A DNA stretch of 64,000 nt from Labia minor (GCA_963082975.1 OY720345.1:12116491-12180490), one strand, 5' to 3'; shown: positions 11,229 through 23,877, numbered from the stretch's first letter. Numbers and translations are program-made. Notes: a model not told the origin generated them from the sequence alone.

Positions 11229-14200
11229 AACAACAGAACTATATTATTTATATCTATTATAATTATTTATTACCATCTGGGATTTGAAACATTGTTTTCT
11301 GAACGAGAGAAAAAAATACCATTGAAAAAGTCTACATATAATAACTTGCAAATATAAATAAAGGATTTGTGTGTTCAATGCTTAGAATTTATAATTTTTT
11401 ATCTATCTTTAGACTTCCTTGATTGGAGAAGTTGTTTTTCTATCTTATAGACTCATTTTTCATGAATATCCTCCACAGTACTCTTTTCTTATAAATATCC
11501 CAGTTCATACATACATTGTAGATCATTTAATTACGAAATGTAGAAATTAATTTTTGCTATTATTACATTTACTAAGGATTTATGCAAATATCCATAATGT
11601 TTATCTAATGCTTATTTCAGTTCAGAAATCATGCAAACTCGTTTGGTGATAATATAAATATGTTTTCCAAAATCACATTGAATAAGTGTGATATTTTGAT
11701 TTACACCTGTTATTAATTACGTTAATTAAGAAAAAAACAAATAAAAATATTTCTACCTATAAATAAAACTTAATCAGATCCAATCATCATCTTAAAACTT
11801 TAATAAGTGCATCTATTAAATTCCTGTGAAAAGTTTTCAAGCAATTTTTACCTACATTTTTTTCATTTTTCATAGTTTAGCAATGTTTTATCTAAACTAA
11901 TATTATTATTATGTATTATTAATGTAAAAATCAACATCTGCCCTATTATCAGTATTTTTTCATTTCCAGTTTATAGACCGAGTAATTTAATAATGTTCTA
12001 CTCTCATCATTCTAACAAATAAAATCTAAACTTAAATATAATGAATTCAAATATTAATTTAAATATAAATACATATTTATTTAAACGGAAGATAAATATT
12101 ATTAATTAAATAGTGAATATTTATTATTATTATCATCTCTGAGTCACCTTTAATATTTTAAGAGCTTATCAGTATAAAAAAGGAAAAAAATGTTATTTAA
12201 TACAGATTATATAATTAAATTTATTTTGATGAATATAAAAATAGATTGAATAGAATAATTAATATTTTTTTTATAATTCTTAAATTATGAATGATAAATA
12301 CATCTGAAGCAAAAGATAATGAATGCACTGGTAAATGCATTTGAAGAAAAAACACAGATGTAGATATTTTCATCAATAATGCTGAGCTATCTGATTATCA
12401 CACTGATAAACGCAGAAACACTAATAACATCACAACCTCCTCGATATTACTACTATGTTTGTCGATAAATAGAGATCATTAATTTCATTATTAAGCTTTC
12501 CCCACCCATTCACTAAAAAATTTTTTTCCTAATTATATTTCTATCAAAATAAGGTTAATTAATAGTTTAACATTTTTAATTTTATTTAAAATCATTCTTA
12601 TTTTAGAGGATTTTTTATGGTTTAATTTCGAAATTTATAATGACTATTATATTTCTATAATAAATTATTATTAAAATCACGAAATATTAATCATAAGGAG
12701 ACAATTAATATATAATAAAAATTATTTAAGTTATAATGTGATTGTAATTTTTGAAACTGAATCGATTTTTCTGAAAAAATCAATTTATAAGATTAATTTA
12801 TAATTTATAATTTCAATTATTAGTTTAATGATATGAAATGAATATAATATATAAATAAATAAATATAAAAATTGCGAACTTAATAATTAAATAAAATTTA
12901 AATTTATTATAATTGATACAAAACTAAACGAATACAATTAACTTCTAACTTGTAGCAAAAAATTCAAAGTTTCTTTGAGGATCCATAATTATACAATTCA
13001 AGATATTGGTAGAATATTGATAGTATAAGGAATAAAATTAAAGAATAAATATATATAAATAAAATAATAAATTGAAAAAATATAGTTTCATGTTTTAATT
13101 TTATATAAATGATGTTTTTTGAAAATGTTTTTTGTTAATAATGCTTTTTATATTTTCAAATCTGAATTTGTAACTATCATAATTTAAATAAATAAATTAT
13201 TATTATTAAATAAATATTTAATATATTATTTAAATAATAATAGATATAAATAATATATTATTTTATATAGGTATAAATATTTCATATTTATATTTATATT
13301 GAGAAGTAGATTTAAATTTACTGCATAAATAAAAAAATAGTATTTATAAATATTTTATTAATTTTCTTAAGTTATATTAATTTGTTTATCATTCTACTTT
13401 TGCTTCTAATTTCATCTGTGTATATTTGATGAATATTTTAAACATCCAGCAGGCATTGAAAATTAACCATTAATAATCTTTTGTAAAGGCAAAGTAAATT
13501 TATTTATTTATATTACAATTATTTATTTTTGGCTAAATGCTTCAAAAATATTAAATGGAAATTCAACAGATAAACAAATATTTAAAACTTTATAAATAAA
13601 TAAAAAATATTAATTTTAGGATTTATTTATTTTTATATTTAAAATAAATGCCTTCTTTTTTTTATTTAAATATCTAAATATTGTTTTGAATTTATATATT
13701 AGTATTAGAATAGGTTTTTTTCTGAATAAAATGAATTTCAAATATTAATTTAATTATTAAATGTTCATAATTATTATTAATATATTTATATTATTAAAAA
13801 AATTTTTTAATTTAATTATATTCTTAACTTAAATTATATAAAATAATCAAATAATTTACTTACAGTTTTTTGTTTTACGGCACACTTGCCTTATTTATTT
13901 CAATTTAAATGAAAACAGTTCATAATTATCAAAATGTATTTTGTGATTAACACAATTATTTAAACGTTATAATTTTAAATTATTTACACATTTTTTATAA
14001 ACTTTATTATATAATAATTTATCATAATAAGAAAGAGTATAGAAATCACTTAAATGATTAACAAACAAACTCACTTGGAATCTGGAGCTCACTGCTCACT
14101 ACAAATACAATGGCATGACAGAAAGTGCAGATTTCAGGTTAGCAGCTTTTTCAATGGAGCGCTGTTTGCCGGAGTTGTAGGCTTACTATTACTACTCCTA

Positions 14201-16290
14201 ATCCTAATAATAATATGAATAATGAATATTAGAACTAAGGATAAGCTAAAATATTTTCTTAATATATTTAGATAAGAAAAATGCATAATATATATATATA
14301 TATATTATTTATTATAATATTAAAATTATATATTCTTAGAAAATATTATATTTATAATAAATAATTATCAAAGAATATATATCACAAATTATTTATTCGA
14401 AGATTTAAATTAATAAATAAAATTGTTTAAGCTTTTACAATAAAAATATAAATAATGAATGATCCGACAACCCTTTAATATCATAATCATGATAATAACA
14501 CAATAAAAAGTATCATTAGGATAAATCATTATGATGATATACGATTACTTATTATATAATATTATTATAATAATTTTAGATTATTTATTCAAAGTAAATA
14601 TAATATATCTATTTTTGTTTTTCATTTATTTATATAAAATAGTATTTTAAATAATATAATTACATTATATTATATTATATGTTACTCAGATTATTTTCAA
14701 GAATTTACGCATGAATATCATCAATTTTATGTATAAAGTTATTTTTAATGTCAAGTTTGATATTCTATATTGCTATATTAAATTTTAATTTGATTATTTT
14801 AATATTTCTTTCATAATACACATATACTAATATAGATATATACACTAAAATTGTAAGAATATACCATCCATATATTTCATTTCAACCGCCACCCCAGCCT
14901 CTTATTTGGGGGCACCACTTAAATGATTTGTCCCATTGTGTAATACAGATTGTCATTTAATGACAATATAAAATATAAAACTTAATCTTTAAATTAAAAT
15001 TAATTAGAATATGAATAATATTAAAAAAAAGATATTATGTATATAGGTAAGGTAATGTAAGATTTGTATACATATAATTAATATTTTATTTATTTATATT
15101 ATACTTGAATTGAATATAACTACTAAAGGATTCTAAAGAAAATAAGCATACGATATATATCCTTTGAATAATGCTTTTAATCACAATTAGAAATTAAGTT
15201 CAACACAATGCAAAGATGAGTTATAGATTGACAAATTCTGTAATTATCCTAGTTTAATAAACGCAATTTAAAACAAAAAATATTAATCGATGAATAAATA
15301 CTTTTCCTGTTTTTTTTTAATTCACTACTTAATATTTATCAAGTTGTTTTCCCATCAATTGATAATTAAAATTAGCATTTACCAATATTTTTTTATGTTC
15401 ATTACTTAAAAGAAAAATTTCTTACAGGGGCATTTTATGTTGAGTCAATTGTAAATTACATATTATTAATAGGTTTAAATCATTAAATATTGAATCATTT
15501 ATTAATGAGAATTTTTTTAAGGGCCTCTTGGCAACTATTTTTTTTATTTTAAAAAGTTTAATTAAAAGAACAAATATCAATAACTATAAAGATAGAAGAA
15601 TGAAGATCAGAAATAAATAAAAGCCCTTTGACTTTTGTCATAAAACATGTTATTATAAATCTACTTTAAGTATATATTTATTTTATCAATCAGGTGTAGT
15701 ACTATGTTAATGTCTAGATATATAAATATATTGACAATACATTATTAATAAAACAAATTGTATCAAGAAATTTTGACTCATTCTAAACCCCAAAAAAATG
15801 AAAGCAAAATCAATTCAATATTTATTTATTTTTATCTTGCTATTATGCACTAAAGCAACAGCCTCAAATTAATATCTGAATTATGAATTATACTAATATC
15901 ATATATAAACTTAAAAGTATTTGTGTACATCGGATATCTGGTGGTAACTAATTCTTTTAACATTTCTTAGTATATCAATAATGAATAATGTCTAAAATAT
16001 TGAAAATCTTTTAACCAGGATCAATTAAATGTTAATTTTTATAAAAATAATCAGAGAAATATTTAAAATTTTAATTTTAATGGAAACTGCATGGTATGAG
16101 ATTGTTGGAATTTTAAAATTGAGAATAATTTAGATACTTCAATAAATTAAAATTAAAAGATCTATACCGCAGATCATCACTATATTGTATGAATTGTATG
16201 ATCTATAAAAAAATCAATCTCTCTTTCCCTTTAAAATTCCTTCAAATTTCATGTATATTTAAATATACATATTAACTAAATACCCTGATT
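11229..16290. other. Five kilobases of AT-rich intergenic DNA
   Basis: No protein-coding gene or recognisable element was found. The only composition anomaly is at about 14070-14200, listed separately. A modest GC-richer patch at 12300-12480 has no recognisable product. Confidence 0.5.
14070..14200 (-). other. GC-richer patch with a minus-strand splice-donor-like end
   Basis: About 130 bp are clearly less AT-rich than their surroundings. On the minus strand the patch ends with CCAAGTGAGT (14070-14079), a strong donor match. A non-coding 5' exon of a leftward gene is possible; no reading frame resembles a known protein. Confidence 0.2.
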
Positions 16291-16300
16291 TCGAAATAAT

Positions 16301-16373
16301 GCCTCGGTAGCGCAGTAGGCAGCGCGTAAGTCTCATAATCTTAAGGTCGTGAGTTCGATCCTCACCCGGGGCA
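16301..16373 (+). tRNA. tRNA-Met (CAU), elongator
   Basis: This is a 73-nt cloverleaf. The acceptor arm GCCTCGG pairs with CCGGGGC, the D arm is GCGC/GCGC, the anticodon loop is CTCATAA with anticodon CAT, and the T arm GTGAG-TTCGATC-CTCAC is perfect. The anticodon stem carries A28-T42, a paired pattern. TTTTTTTT follows five bases downstream as a Pol III terminator. CCA is not encoded, as expected in a eukaryote. The second copy is at 19725. Confidence 0.97.
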
Positions 16374-17029
16374 TAATTTTTTTTAAATTTGTAATAACAA
16401 ATCATTTGTTTTACTATTACTATCACATTGCCGGATATTAAGTCAATATCTGACGACCCCTTATTTTGGAATTTTTTTATATGCATATACTTACTAGGTC
16501 AATGCATGCATTTGCTAATTTTAACAGTAAAAGCGCGAAAAAAAATATCTTTATTAATATATTTAGATTAATGAGCGTATGCATTTGTGTCGTCAGTATT
16601 AGAGAAAAACTGTCCATTCATGTTCAACAATGAATACATTAATATCTTTATTAACTTTAGCAATTCAAAATTATTCAAATATAAAAATATTTATTTGTAT
16701 TTATAATTATCAAATATCGTCTAAATAATTTAATTTAATTTATCCTAAAAGTTCTCATTTTAATTAATTGACAATATTTATTGAATATTTGATTTGAAAT
16801 AACATATTATCTTTAATTATTTTAAATGAATAGGAGTATCAATTATAGAGAATTTATTTTTTATTTTTTAAATTATATACAATATTTCAACAATTTTGAA
16901 GATCACAAAGACATAGATATATACAATTTTGCCAGCCTAATTAGATAAATTTCATATAAATATACTGATGGAAATAATATTTAAAGTTTCTCTAATTGTA
17001 ATTGTTCTTTTGTGGTTTTATATTTCTAA
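16374..17029. other. AT-rich spacer
   Basis: Apart from the tRNA 3' flank (homologous to that of the second tRNA copy), nothing is recognised. Confidence 0.5.
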
Positions 17030-17407
17030 CACAGACCATCTCTATCAGAGATGTATAAGGTTGAAACAAAGTTATGTCTGATGCCTTCAACCGCATCGTG
17101 GCGCTGCAGGTGCCCGATAGATGACACTATTATTTATTAGGACAATTAGTTATTAGGATATAAAACTAACATTTTTGATAAAAGCATAATTGATTGCTTA
17201 AATGAAAGTTTTATCTCTGAATAAATAATTTTTCACTTAACTGGAAAAATCAATAATATTTCTTCAAAAAAAAAAAAAAAAACATCCACACACACAAGCC
17301 CGAATTTTTTTTTAAATTGTTGATGCCTACAACCACAGGTTGGCGCCAAAAACTTTGTTTCTAAAAAAACAATAGTGCCGTAGTCTTATAGATATAGATG
17401 GTCTGTG
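17030..17407. mobile_element. MITE with CACAGACCATC terminal inverted repeats
   Basis: It begins CACAGACCATCTCTAT and ends ATAGATGGTCTGTG. The inversion extends inward (GAAACAAAGTT on the left, AACTTTGTTTC on the right). The terminal word CACAGACCAT or its complement recurs at about 17430, 19129, 26586, 29123 and 51084. Superfamily was not determined. Confidence 0.6.
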
Positions 17408-17760
17408 ATCTCTATTAAGACTTGGACCACAGACCATCCGTTTGGACACTCAATGTTAAATTTTGAAACAGTTTTAACGTAACTAGTAGCACCACCATCA
17501 ACCACCATGAAGAGCCCCTGTGAAGCATAGGAAATCTTGAAAAAGTGGACACTGATGTTAGCCCCACTAGTAGTGACAGAAATTTATTTAGAAGGAATAT
17601 TGGGAATTAAAAAATTGTAGAATTTTCAGTTAAGTGAAAAATTATCTATTTGGAAATATAACTATCATTGCAGAAATCAATTATGCTTTTTCAATGTCGG
17701 ATTTATATCAAAATAAATAATTTTTCTCTTAACTGAAAATTCCATAATCTTTTATGTAAT
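17180..17760. repeat. Inverted-repeat complex overlapping and flanking the MITE
   Basis: An arm near 17180-17255 (GCATAATTGATT ... AATTTTTCACTTAACTG) recurs inverted near 17625-17700 (CAGTTAAGTGAAAAATT ... ATCAATTATGC). A third, direct partial copy is at 17716-17748. A second CACAGACCATC end lies at 17430. This suggests nested or fused foldback elements. Confidence 0.5.
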
Positions 17761-17796
17761 TTCCATATCTAAAAGAAAATAATGTTCTGTAATATA

Positions 17797-17972
17797 CAGT
17801 GGCGGATTAAAGGTCCAGAGCGCCCTAGGCAATCACTTTATCGGCGCCCCTGTATCGGCCATAAATGCCCATCATAATACTATAAATTTTAAAAATTCTG
17901 AGCTCGCGCGCCCCTTGTAACTACACGCCCCTAGGCACGTGCCTAGTTTGCCTTACGGATAATCCGCCTCTG
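17797..17972. mobile_element. hAT-type MITE with perfect 8-bp target duplication
   Basis: It begins CAGTGGCGGATTA and ends TAATCCGCCTCTG, a 13-bp inverted repeat with one mismatch. It is flanked by identical octamers GTAATATA (17789-17796 and 17973-17980). At 176 bp and much GC-richer than its surroundings, it fits a recently arrived non-autonomous hAT element. Confidence 0.88.
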
Positions 17973-18069
17973 GTAATATACAATATTTATTTGAAAATTA
18001 ATTATAATTACAAAATACTGTTTACAAAATTAGAAGTTCTATTCTGTGTCGCTATTAAGATATATTTTT

Positions 18070-18962
18070 ACCGACCGACGATAGTAAGGGAGGTATTGTT
18101 TTCACACCAAATTTCACATGTGGAGATTTTTACATATCTCCACGAATCATGCATTTTCTTAACAGAAAAAAGTATTTTTAGCATGATGTCTGTCCGTCCG
18201 TATAGATGTGTACAGCCTGAACGGCTCAACCGATTTTGATGAAATTTGGTGTATTTACTTAATGCATCAGTGGGATGAATTGATCAACTTTTGGTGCAAA
18301 TCCGGAAACCGGAAGTGGTAGTATTAGCGATCGACGATAGGAAGGTAAGGATTATTTTCACACTAAATTTCACATGAGGAGATTTTTTTATATATCACCA
18401 CGAATCATGCAATTTCTTAACAGAAAAAAGTATTTTTAGCATGCGTCCGTCCGTCCTTCCGTCTGTCCGTATAGATGTGTACAGCCTGAACGGCTCAATC
18501 GATTTTGATGAAATTTGGTGTATTTACTTAATGCATCAGTGGGATGAATTGATCAACTTTTGGTGCAAATCCGGAAACCGGAAGTGGTAGTATTAGCGAT
18601 CGACGATAGGGAGGGGAAGGGAAAGGGAAGGGTTATTTTCACACCAAATTTCACATGAGGAGATTTTTTTACATATCACCACGAATGTATTGGTTTTATC
18701 CTCGGGAAAAATCATCTTCATTATGTTTTTCTTAATTTAAAATTATATGACGTCACCCAGCCCTTCATGACGTCACAGCATCGGGTAACGCCGGCTACTT
18801 CAGCTATATATTATAAATAAAATAAAATTAAAAATATTTATGTTCTATCCATATCTGTTTTTTATTACATTAATAGATATATTAAAATTATTTGAAATTG
18901 TTTCTGTAGCTGGAAATTAATTTACTTCAAACCGTCGGTCGGTTCGGACCTGGCCACAGGTC
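18070..18962 (+). mobile_element. HINE (ACCGACCGACG family), with internal 269-bp tandem repeats
   Basis: The 5' end ACCGACCGACG (18070-18080) has a perfect 11-bp inverted partner CGTCGGTCGGT at 18933-18943. This is followed by a terminal hairpin GACCTG-GCCA-CAGGTC at 18947-18962. A 5' terminal repeat paired with a subterminal 3' repeat plus hairpin is the diagnostic layout of Helentrons and HINEs. The internal tandem unit contains a CCGTCCGTC-type tract and the block AACGGCTCAAnCGATTTTGATG. The element holds no protein. Confidence 0.8.
18073..18690 (+). repeat. Tandem repeat of about 269 bp inside the HINE
   Basis: The words TATTAGCGATCGACGATAGG occur near 18322 and near 18591. The intervening sequence (CTGTCCGTATAGATGTGTAC, GGTGCAAATCCGGAAACCGG) repeats almost exactly. 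Two full units and a partial third are visible. Confidence 0.8.
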
Positions 18963-19720
18963 AACTTATTTAAATATTGGGCTAAATTTTACTTTACGGG
19001 CCTTTTTTCTAACACGTGTTTTTTGATTGATATAAAAATATAAAACATATATCCCTTTCCTGTTTGAGTCAGTCTGATTGTTTTGTGACATATTGTATTT
19101 ACCTACATGAAAAACCATTCTGTGGACATAGACCATCCTTATGATTATACCACTGGTCAGCCATGTTGATTTTTTCCAAAGCAGCGCTATCTAGTAGTGA
19201 GTATCAGCAAAACTCTGATTCAAATCTTCCATTTGAGTGTCCCCCACCCCCTGGTTTCTAATTTCATGAATATTTTTTTTTTTATATTATCACATGCCAG
19301 TAAAGTTAACGAATATCTAAAGAAATTCAAATTAAAAATCAAAATAATTATATAAAAATAAAATAAATGTTAATAATAATCATATAAATATTTGTGTTTT
19401 CCAAAGCCACCTTGAATAATTGTAATAATTTGTTACGAACATTTATTGACATCTGCCATTAATTATTTTATTAAGAAAAAACAATTACTATTACTTTTAA
19501 ATAAAACCTATTCTTCACCTCCTAAACTACCTATTTTGTTAATTTCATAAAAATACTGTGCACAATTTTTAAGATTAGAAATATATATATAGAATTTTTA
19601 CTAGTTTAAATAAGTAGATAGATATATTATAATAAAATATCATATATCACATTCAAATATTTAAAATATCAGAAAAAAAATATTTAAATATAAAAACAAC
19701 CTAATATCTCGTATCTCTAA
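18963..19720. other. Intergenic spacer
   Basis: It contains an isolated MITE-end-like word AGACCATCC near 19129. No gene was recognised. Confidence 0.45.
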
Positions 19721-19724
19721 TAAT

Positions 19725-19797
19725 GCCTCGGTAGCGCAGTAGGCAGCGCGTAAGTCTCATAATCTTAAGGTCGTGAGTTCGATCCTCACCCGGGGCA
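19725..19797 (+). tRNA. tRNA-Met (CAU), elongator, second identical copy
   Basis: The sequence is identical to the 16301-16373 gene, with the same cloverleaf and CAT anticodon. The 3' flank is homologous to that of the first copy for about 60 bp (TTTGTAATAAnAAATCATTTG), apart from an insertion of about 16 bp after the tRNA. The pair therefore arose by local duplication with some flanking DNA. T-runs downstream serve as the Pol III terminator. Confidence 0.97.
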
Positions 19798-22150
19798 TAA
19801 TTTTTGTCCATTTAAAAAATTTTTTTTTAAAATTTGTAATAATAAATCATTTGTTTTACTATTAGTCCACCTGTGGTGGGTGGTATTTACTTAACCCCAC
19901 CCGCATATTTTCACCTAAATATCTTAATTTAAAGCTTTAACAAATTAATTTACAAATTTGGATAATAATCCAGATGTATCATTATGTTATGATTTTAACA
20001 TTTAATAATTTTTTTATTGCTAATTATAAATAATACATTTCATCATTCTTATTTTTTATCTAAGTTTAATCACCATATTATTCCTATGTGTTATATATAT
20101 ATATTATGTATAATATAAATAATAACTGTATATTAGGTATAGTTGTGAAGGAAATCAAATTTCTAACAAACTTCATGATTTTACATTTATGAATAATAAA
20201 ATAATTATAAAAACAACTTTATATATATCACATATTACAGAAAACCAATTAATATCAGTTCATATAATTTATTAGTAATTTAAAAACAAAATTCGATTTT
20301 GAAAAGTAAAATTATCAATTATCTTTTAAAAAAATTATTTAAAATAATAAAAAATAATACAACGCACTCTAATGTTTAATTTTTTATTAAATTAAAAAAT
20401 AATACTGAAAATTATTAAAATTTTATGACTTATCTATCTAAGTTTAAAGAAATACTTTAAAATATATTAATAGAACAGAAAATTAATATAATAGATGAAT
20501 TAAATGATTATTTATTTTATTTATATAAAGTTTTTTTTCAGGAAAATAAAATTTAAAACTCATATGAAATCTACACTAAAATAATGGCAAATTCATCATT
20601 TACAAGTAATTTATTATTTAATTTTTATTCTAAAAAATATTAATTTTTTCATTATTTTTTTCATATATGATATATGATATATTTATGTAAATATAAATTT
20701 AAAAGATTTGTATAGAAAAATTAAAATTTATCGTTTCAGGATATAACATGGATACTTTTATTTATCATTATATAATATTTTCATTACTTTTTAACATTTT
20801 TAACATGATTAAGACATTATAGTTATATTGAAGTCATTAAAAATGAATTAATAAATTTAAAATTATAGAATATGTTTGTAAAATTTAAAATTTCTTGGTG
20901 TATTAATTGAGAAAATTAAGTCTAAATGATTCATATTCTTGTTGAATGCGAATTTTATGCTTTGATAAGAACTTTGGTTGGGGAGCTGTGAATCTTAAGC
21001 CTATTTATTATTATATAATATTAAAATGTTAAATATAAATGAACATGGAGAGGTCGACTTCTTTGACCTTAAGTTTTCCGATTCAGGACAATTACATTTT
21101 TATTAAATTTAAAAAATATATTTTGTATGTCTGATAGAAGAATAATATGGTAAATAGTTATTAATAAACATTATTTTTTTATTAAACACAAGTTAAAATA
21201 TTTTCAAGTTGAATTATTTGCGCGATTAAATATTTATTCTCTATTATATTTGTCTACAATAGATCTTTTATATTACTAGTTTTTTATTTAATTATATTTT
21301 AGGGTCACCACATTATAAGGATTGTGTCTGTCAATCTCATCAGTAAATACTCTAAAAAATTTAAAAAATAGGTTTTCATTTTGCCCGAAAGAATTGACCA
21401 GATTCAAAATAATTTGCATTGAAACTGATTCTCAAGATTGTCTATTTTTACCTTTTCTTTCATATTTGTAAAGTATTGTTAATTTTTGTTTAAAATACAA
21501 AATTAGTAAATATATTTTTAAATATTGATAGAAATATTTATTAATTTTACTCCTCTTCGCACTTTTGTTTAAAACTTATAATAAAAGTATACTCTCTATC
21601 TCTAAATAAAAGTATACTATCTCTAAAAAAGTATTTCGAAATTTAGTTTTAAAAATTTATTCTTTTTTTCTGGATAAAATTGATTTATCCATTGACTAAT
21701 TCTTTTCCATTAAATTAATATTTTTTGAAATTATTAAATTATATTATTATTTATATTTATATTAAATTTACAAGAGTAGAAAATGAATCGAAAAATTTTA
21801 AAAGCGCCATATAATATTGAATAGGGGAGCGCGCCCCACAGGTTGAGAATCAAACAAAATCAAATCAAAATATAACTACCCTACTACTTTTAAATTGGAA
21901 AAATTTCTTGGAATCGGAATTATTATTACTCATAATAATATTATATTCCTAATAACTTTGGGAAGATTTTATTTAATTTAAGGATGATCATTAAGTAATT
22001 CTAATTTTATTTTGGAAGTTCATAATTGTTTTTACACTTCTAAAATTGGAAAATTATAATAATAATAATAAAATATGATAGTTTTTTGATACCCTTATTA
22101 TTATATAAAAATTAGTCTTTTATAAGCAATATAAAAAATTGTCTTAATTT
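19798..22150. other. AT-rich intergenic DNA, no gene recognised
   Basis: Nothing beyond the tRNA flank and simple AT repeats is recognisable. Confidence 0.5.
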
Positions 22151-22159
22151 GAATTATTT

Positions 22160-22555
22160 ATCTATCTCTGTGTATCTATCCTGAGCCACAACCATGCACC
22201 CTACCCTTTCCCGTCTCTCTCATGTCCCCTTCTTACATTGTCCTCTAACGCCGTCCTTGGACTACTAAGCGGAAGTTTCCCTATCGGTCCCCACCAATAA
22301 ATTTTTCACCATACTTGCCTTTCCTATTCTAGCTATGTGCACTACCCATCGCCACCTTCTCGATTTTATAACCCGAACTATATCTGGAGATGCATAGAGG
22401 TCATGCAATTCCTCGTTATGCAGTCTCCGCCATTCCCCGGTGACCTCATCTTTCTTTGGCTCATAAATGCTGGGTAGAATCCTATTCTCAAATACTCTAA
22501 ATCTACTCTCGTCTTTTAAGGTCATAGACCATGTCTCACATCCATATAATAAAAT
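22160..22555 (-). mobile_element. RTE-type LINE fragment, 3' end of ORF
   Basis: The minus-strand frame at 22265-22525 reads as LINE carboxy terminus with SRFRVFENRILPSIY, TGEWRRLHNEELHDLY and IVRVIKSRRWRWVVHIAR. This is the standard post-RT region of RTE/BovB-like elements. It has no RT domain attached and ends in altered frame, so it is a 5'-truncated dead copy. (AAT)n-like repeats adjoin at 22553-22572. Confidence 0.8.
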
Positions 22556-22996
22556 AATAATAATAATAATTAAATATAATATAAATTAAATATAATAATA
22601 ATTAAATTAATAATAAATTAAATTATTATTAAAGTTTATTTATGCTTATATTGAAACTTTATTTTTTATTAAGATAGATAGTTTGATTTTCTATACTATC
22701 GTACATTATAAATGTAATATATAGAGGGGAATGTACAATTTCTGCTTGAGGTTACAGTATTGTTTATAGAGAAGTAAGTGACTACCAACTACAAAATGTT
22801 GTATTGAACACACATGTAAAGTACATACTTATTGGTGTACCTAAACGTATACAATTATATTCTCATAAATATCAAAATAATTTAAAAATATGGGAAAATT
22901 TTTTAAATAATTGTCTATTTTTCTGCCGGACCCAATTATGATTCTTCTAAGAAATCCTTAAAAATATTATAATTATATTAAATTTATTTTTTCTAG
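22556..22996. other. AT-rich sequence upstream of the transposase-derived exon
   Basis: It should contain an intron and possibly an upstream exon of the gene at 22997. No confident coding exon was found; a donor-like AGTAAGTG occurs near 22771-22778. Confidence 0.35.
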
Positions 22997-23877
22997 GTGA
23001 TCAGGTTTCTGGTTCATCAGAAAATAAGAACTTCTCATCATTAACAAATGAACAATTGGAATTTATTATATATCATGATCAATCAATACCAATGAAAATC
23101 ATACAAATTTTATTTGAACAAAAATTTAATCGTAAAATTTCTTATTGTTTAATTCATCGTATAAAATATTCATATAAATTAACAGGTTCAATTGATTCCA
23201 ATTCTATTAATTATGAAAAATTAATTCCGCCAATTGAATTTCATGGAACCAATGCTAATTATAATAAATGTTTAATGTATAAAACATTATTTACTAAAGC
23301 AATGGTTTTGAAACCGACACGTTTAAAATATATATTTACTGATTGTATATGGTTTCATTTAAATGGAAACCTTGATGATCATAATTTGTGGGCAACCTAT
23401 GATAATGAATTAAAATTTTTTAAAAATTTACAACATTCTCTTAAAGTAGGTGTATGGTGTGCTTTAAATAGGTATAAAATTTTAAAATTTTTTATATTTC
23501 ATGAAGCATTAACTTTATCTAAATATAGAACAATAATAAATGATTTGTTAAGTGATTTAAAAATCCCGACAACACAATATATCTTTCAGCAATGTAATTC
23601 GTTTATACATTCAAGTGTAGATATTGATTCAATATTAATTACATATTTTAAAAAAGTATTAAATCTCGACCAACCCTATTGTAATCTCAACCCAATTAAA
23701 ATAATTTTATTCAATTATATAAAAATACAAGTGTATAAGAATAAATGTGAAAATGTTAATCAACTTAAAAAAAATATCGAAGATTCATTTATGAATTTAG
23801 AAAAGAGTGATATGACACTTATAAAAAAATCATATCTTTCTTATATGAATCAATTGCAATTTTTTATACCTGATTAA
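22997..23877 (+). CDS. Tc1/mariner-like transposase-derived protein, terminal exon (probable domesticated gene)
   Basis: An open frame of 292 codons runs from a good 3' splice site (TTTTTTCTAG ending at 22996) to TAA at 23875-23877. The only in-frame Met near the beginning is internal, so an unseen upstream exon is expected. The first 55 residues look like a helix-turn-helix. Then come FTDCIWFHLNG, KVGVWCALNRYKILKFF and LNPIKIILFNYIKIQVYKN, which align with the DDE core of insect Tc1/mariner-type transposases (consensus SDEATFHLNG, VWCAL, QQDGAPxH, SPDLNP). Only the first catalytic Asp survives: QQD is FQQC and PDLNP is CNLNP. An intact frame this long in such AT-rich DNA with lost catalytic residues suggests a host-maintained non-transposing protein, perhaps DNA-binding. 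No flanking terminal repeats were seen. Function unknown. Confidence 0.65.

Noticed and set aside
16259..16486. Minus-strand open frame containing APGEDRTHDL
   Set aside because: It is the antisense of tRNA-Met, a well-known false protein call; the tRNA explains it fully.
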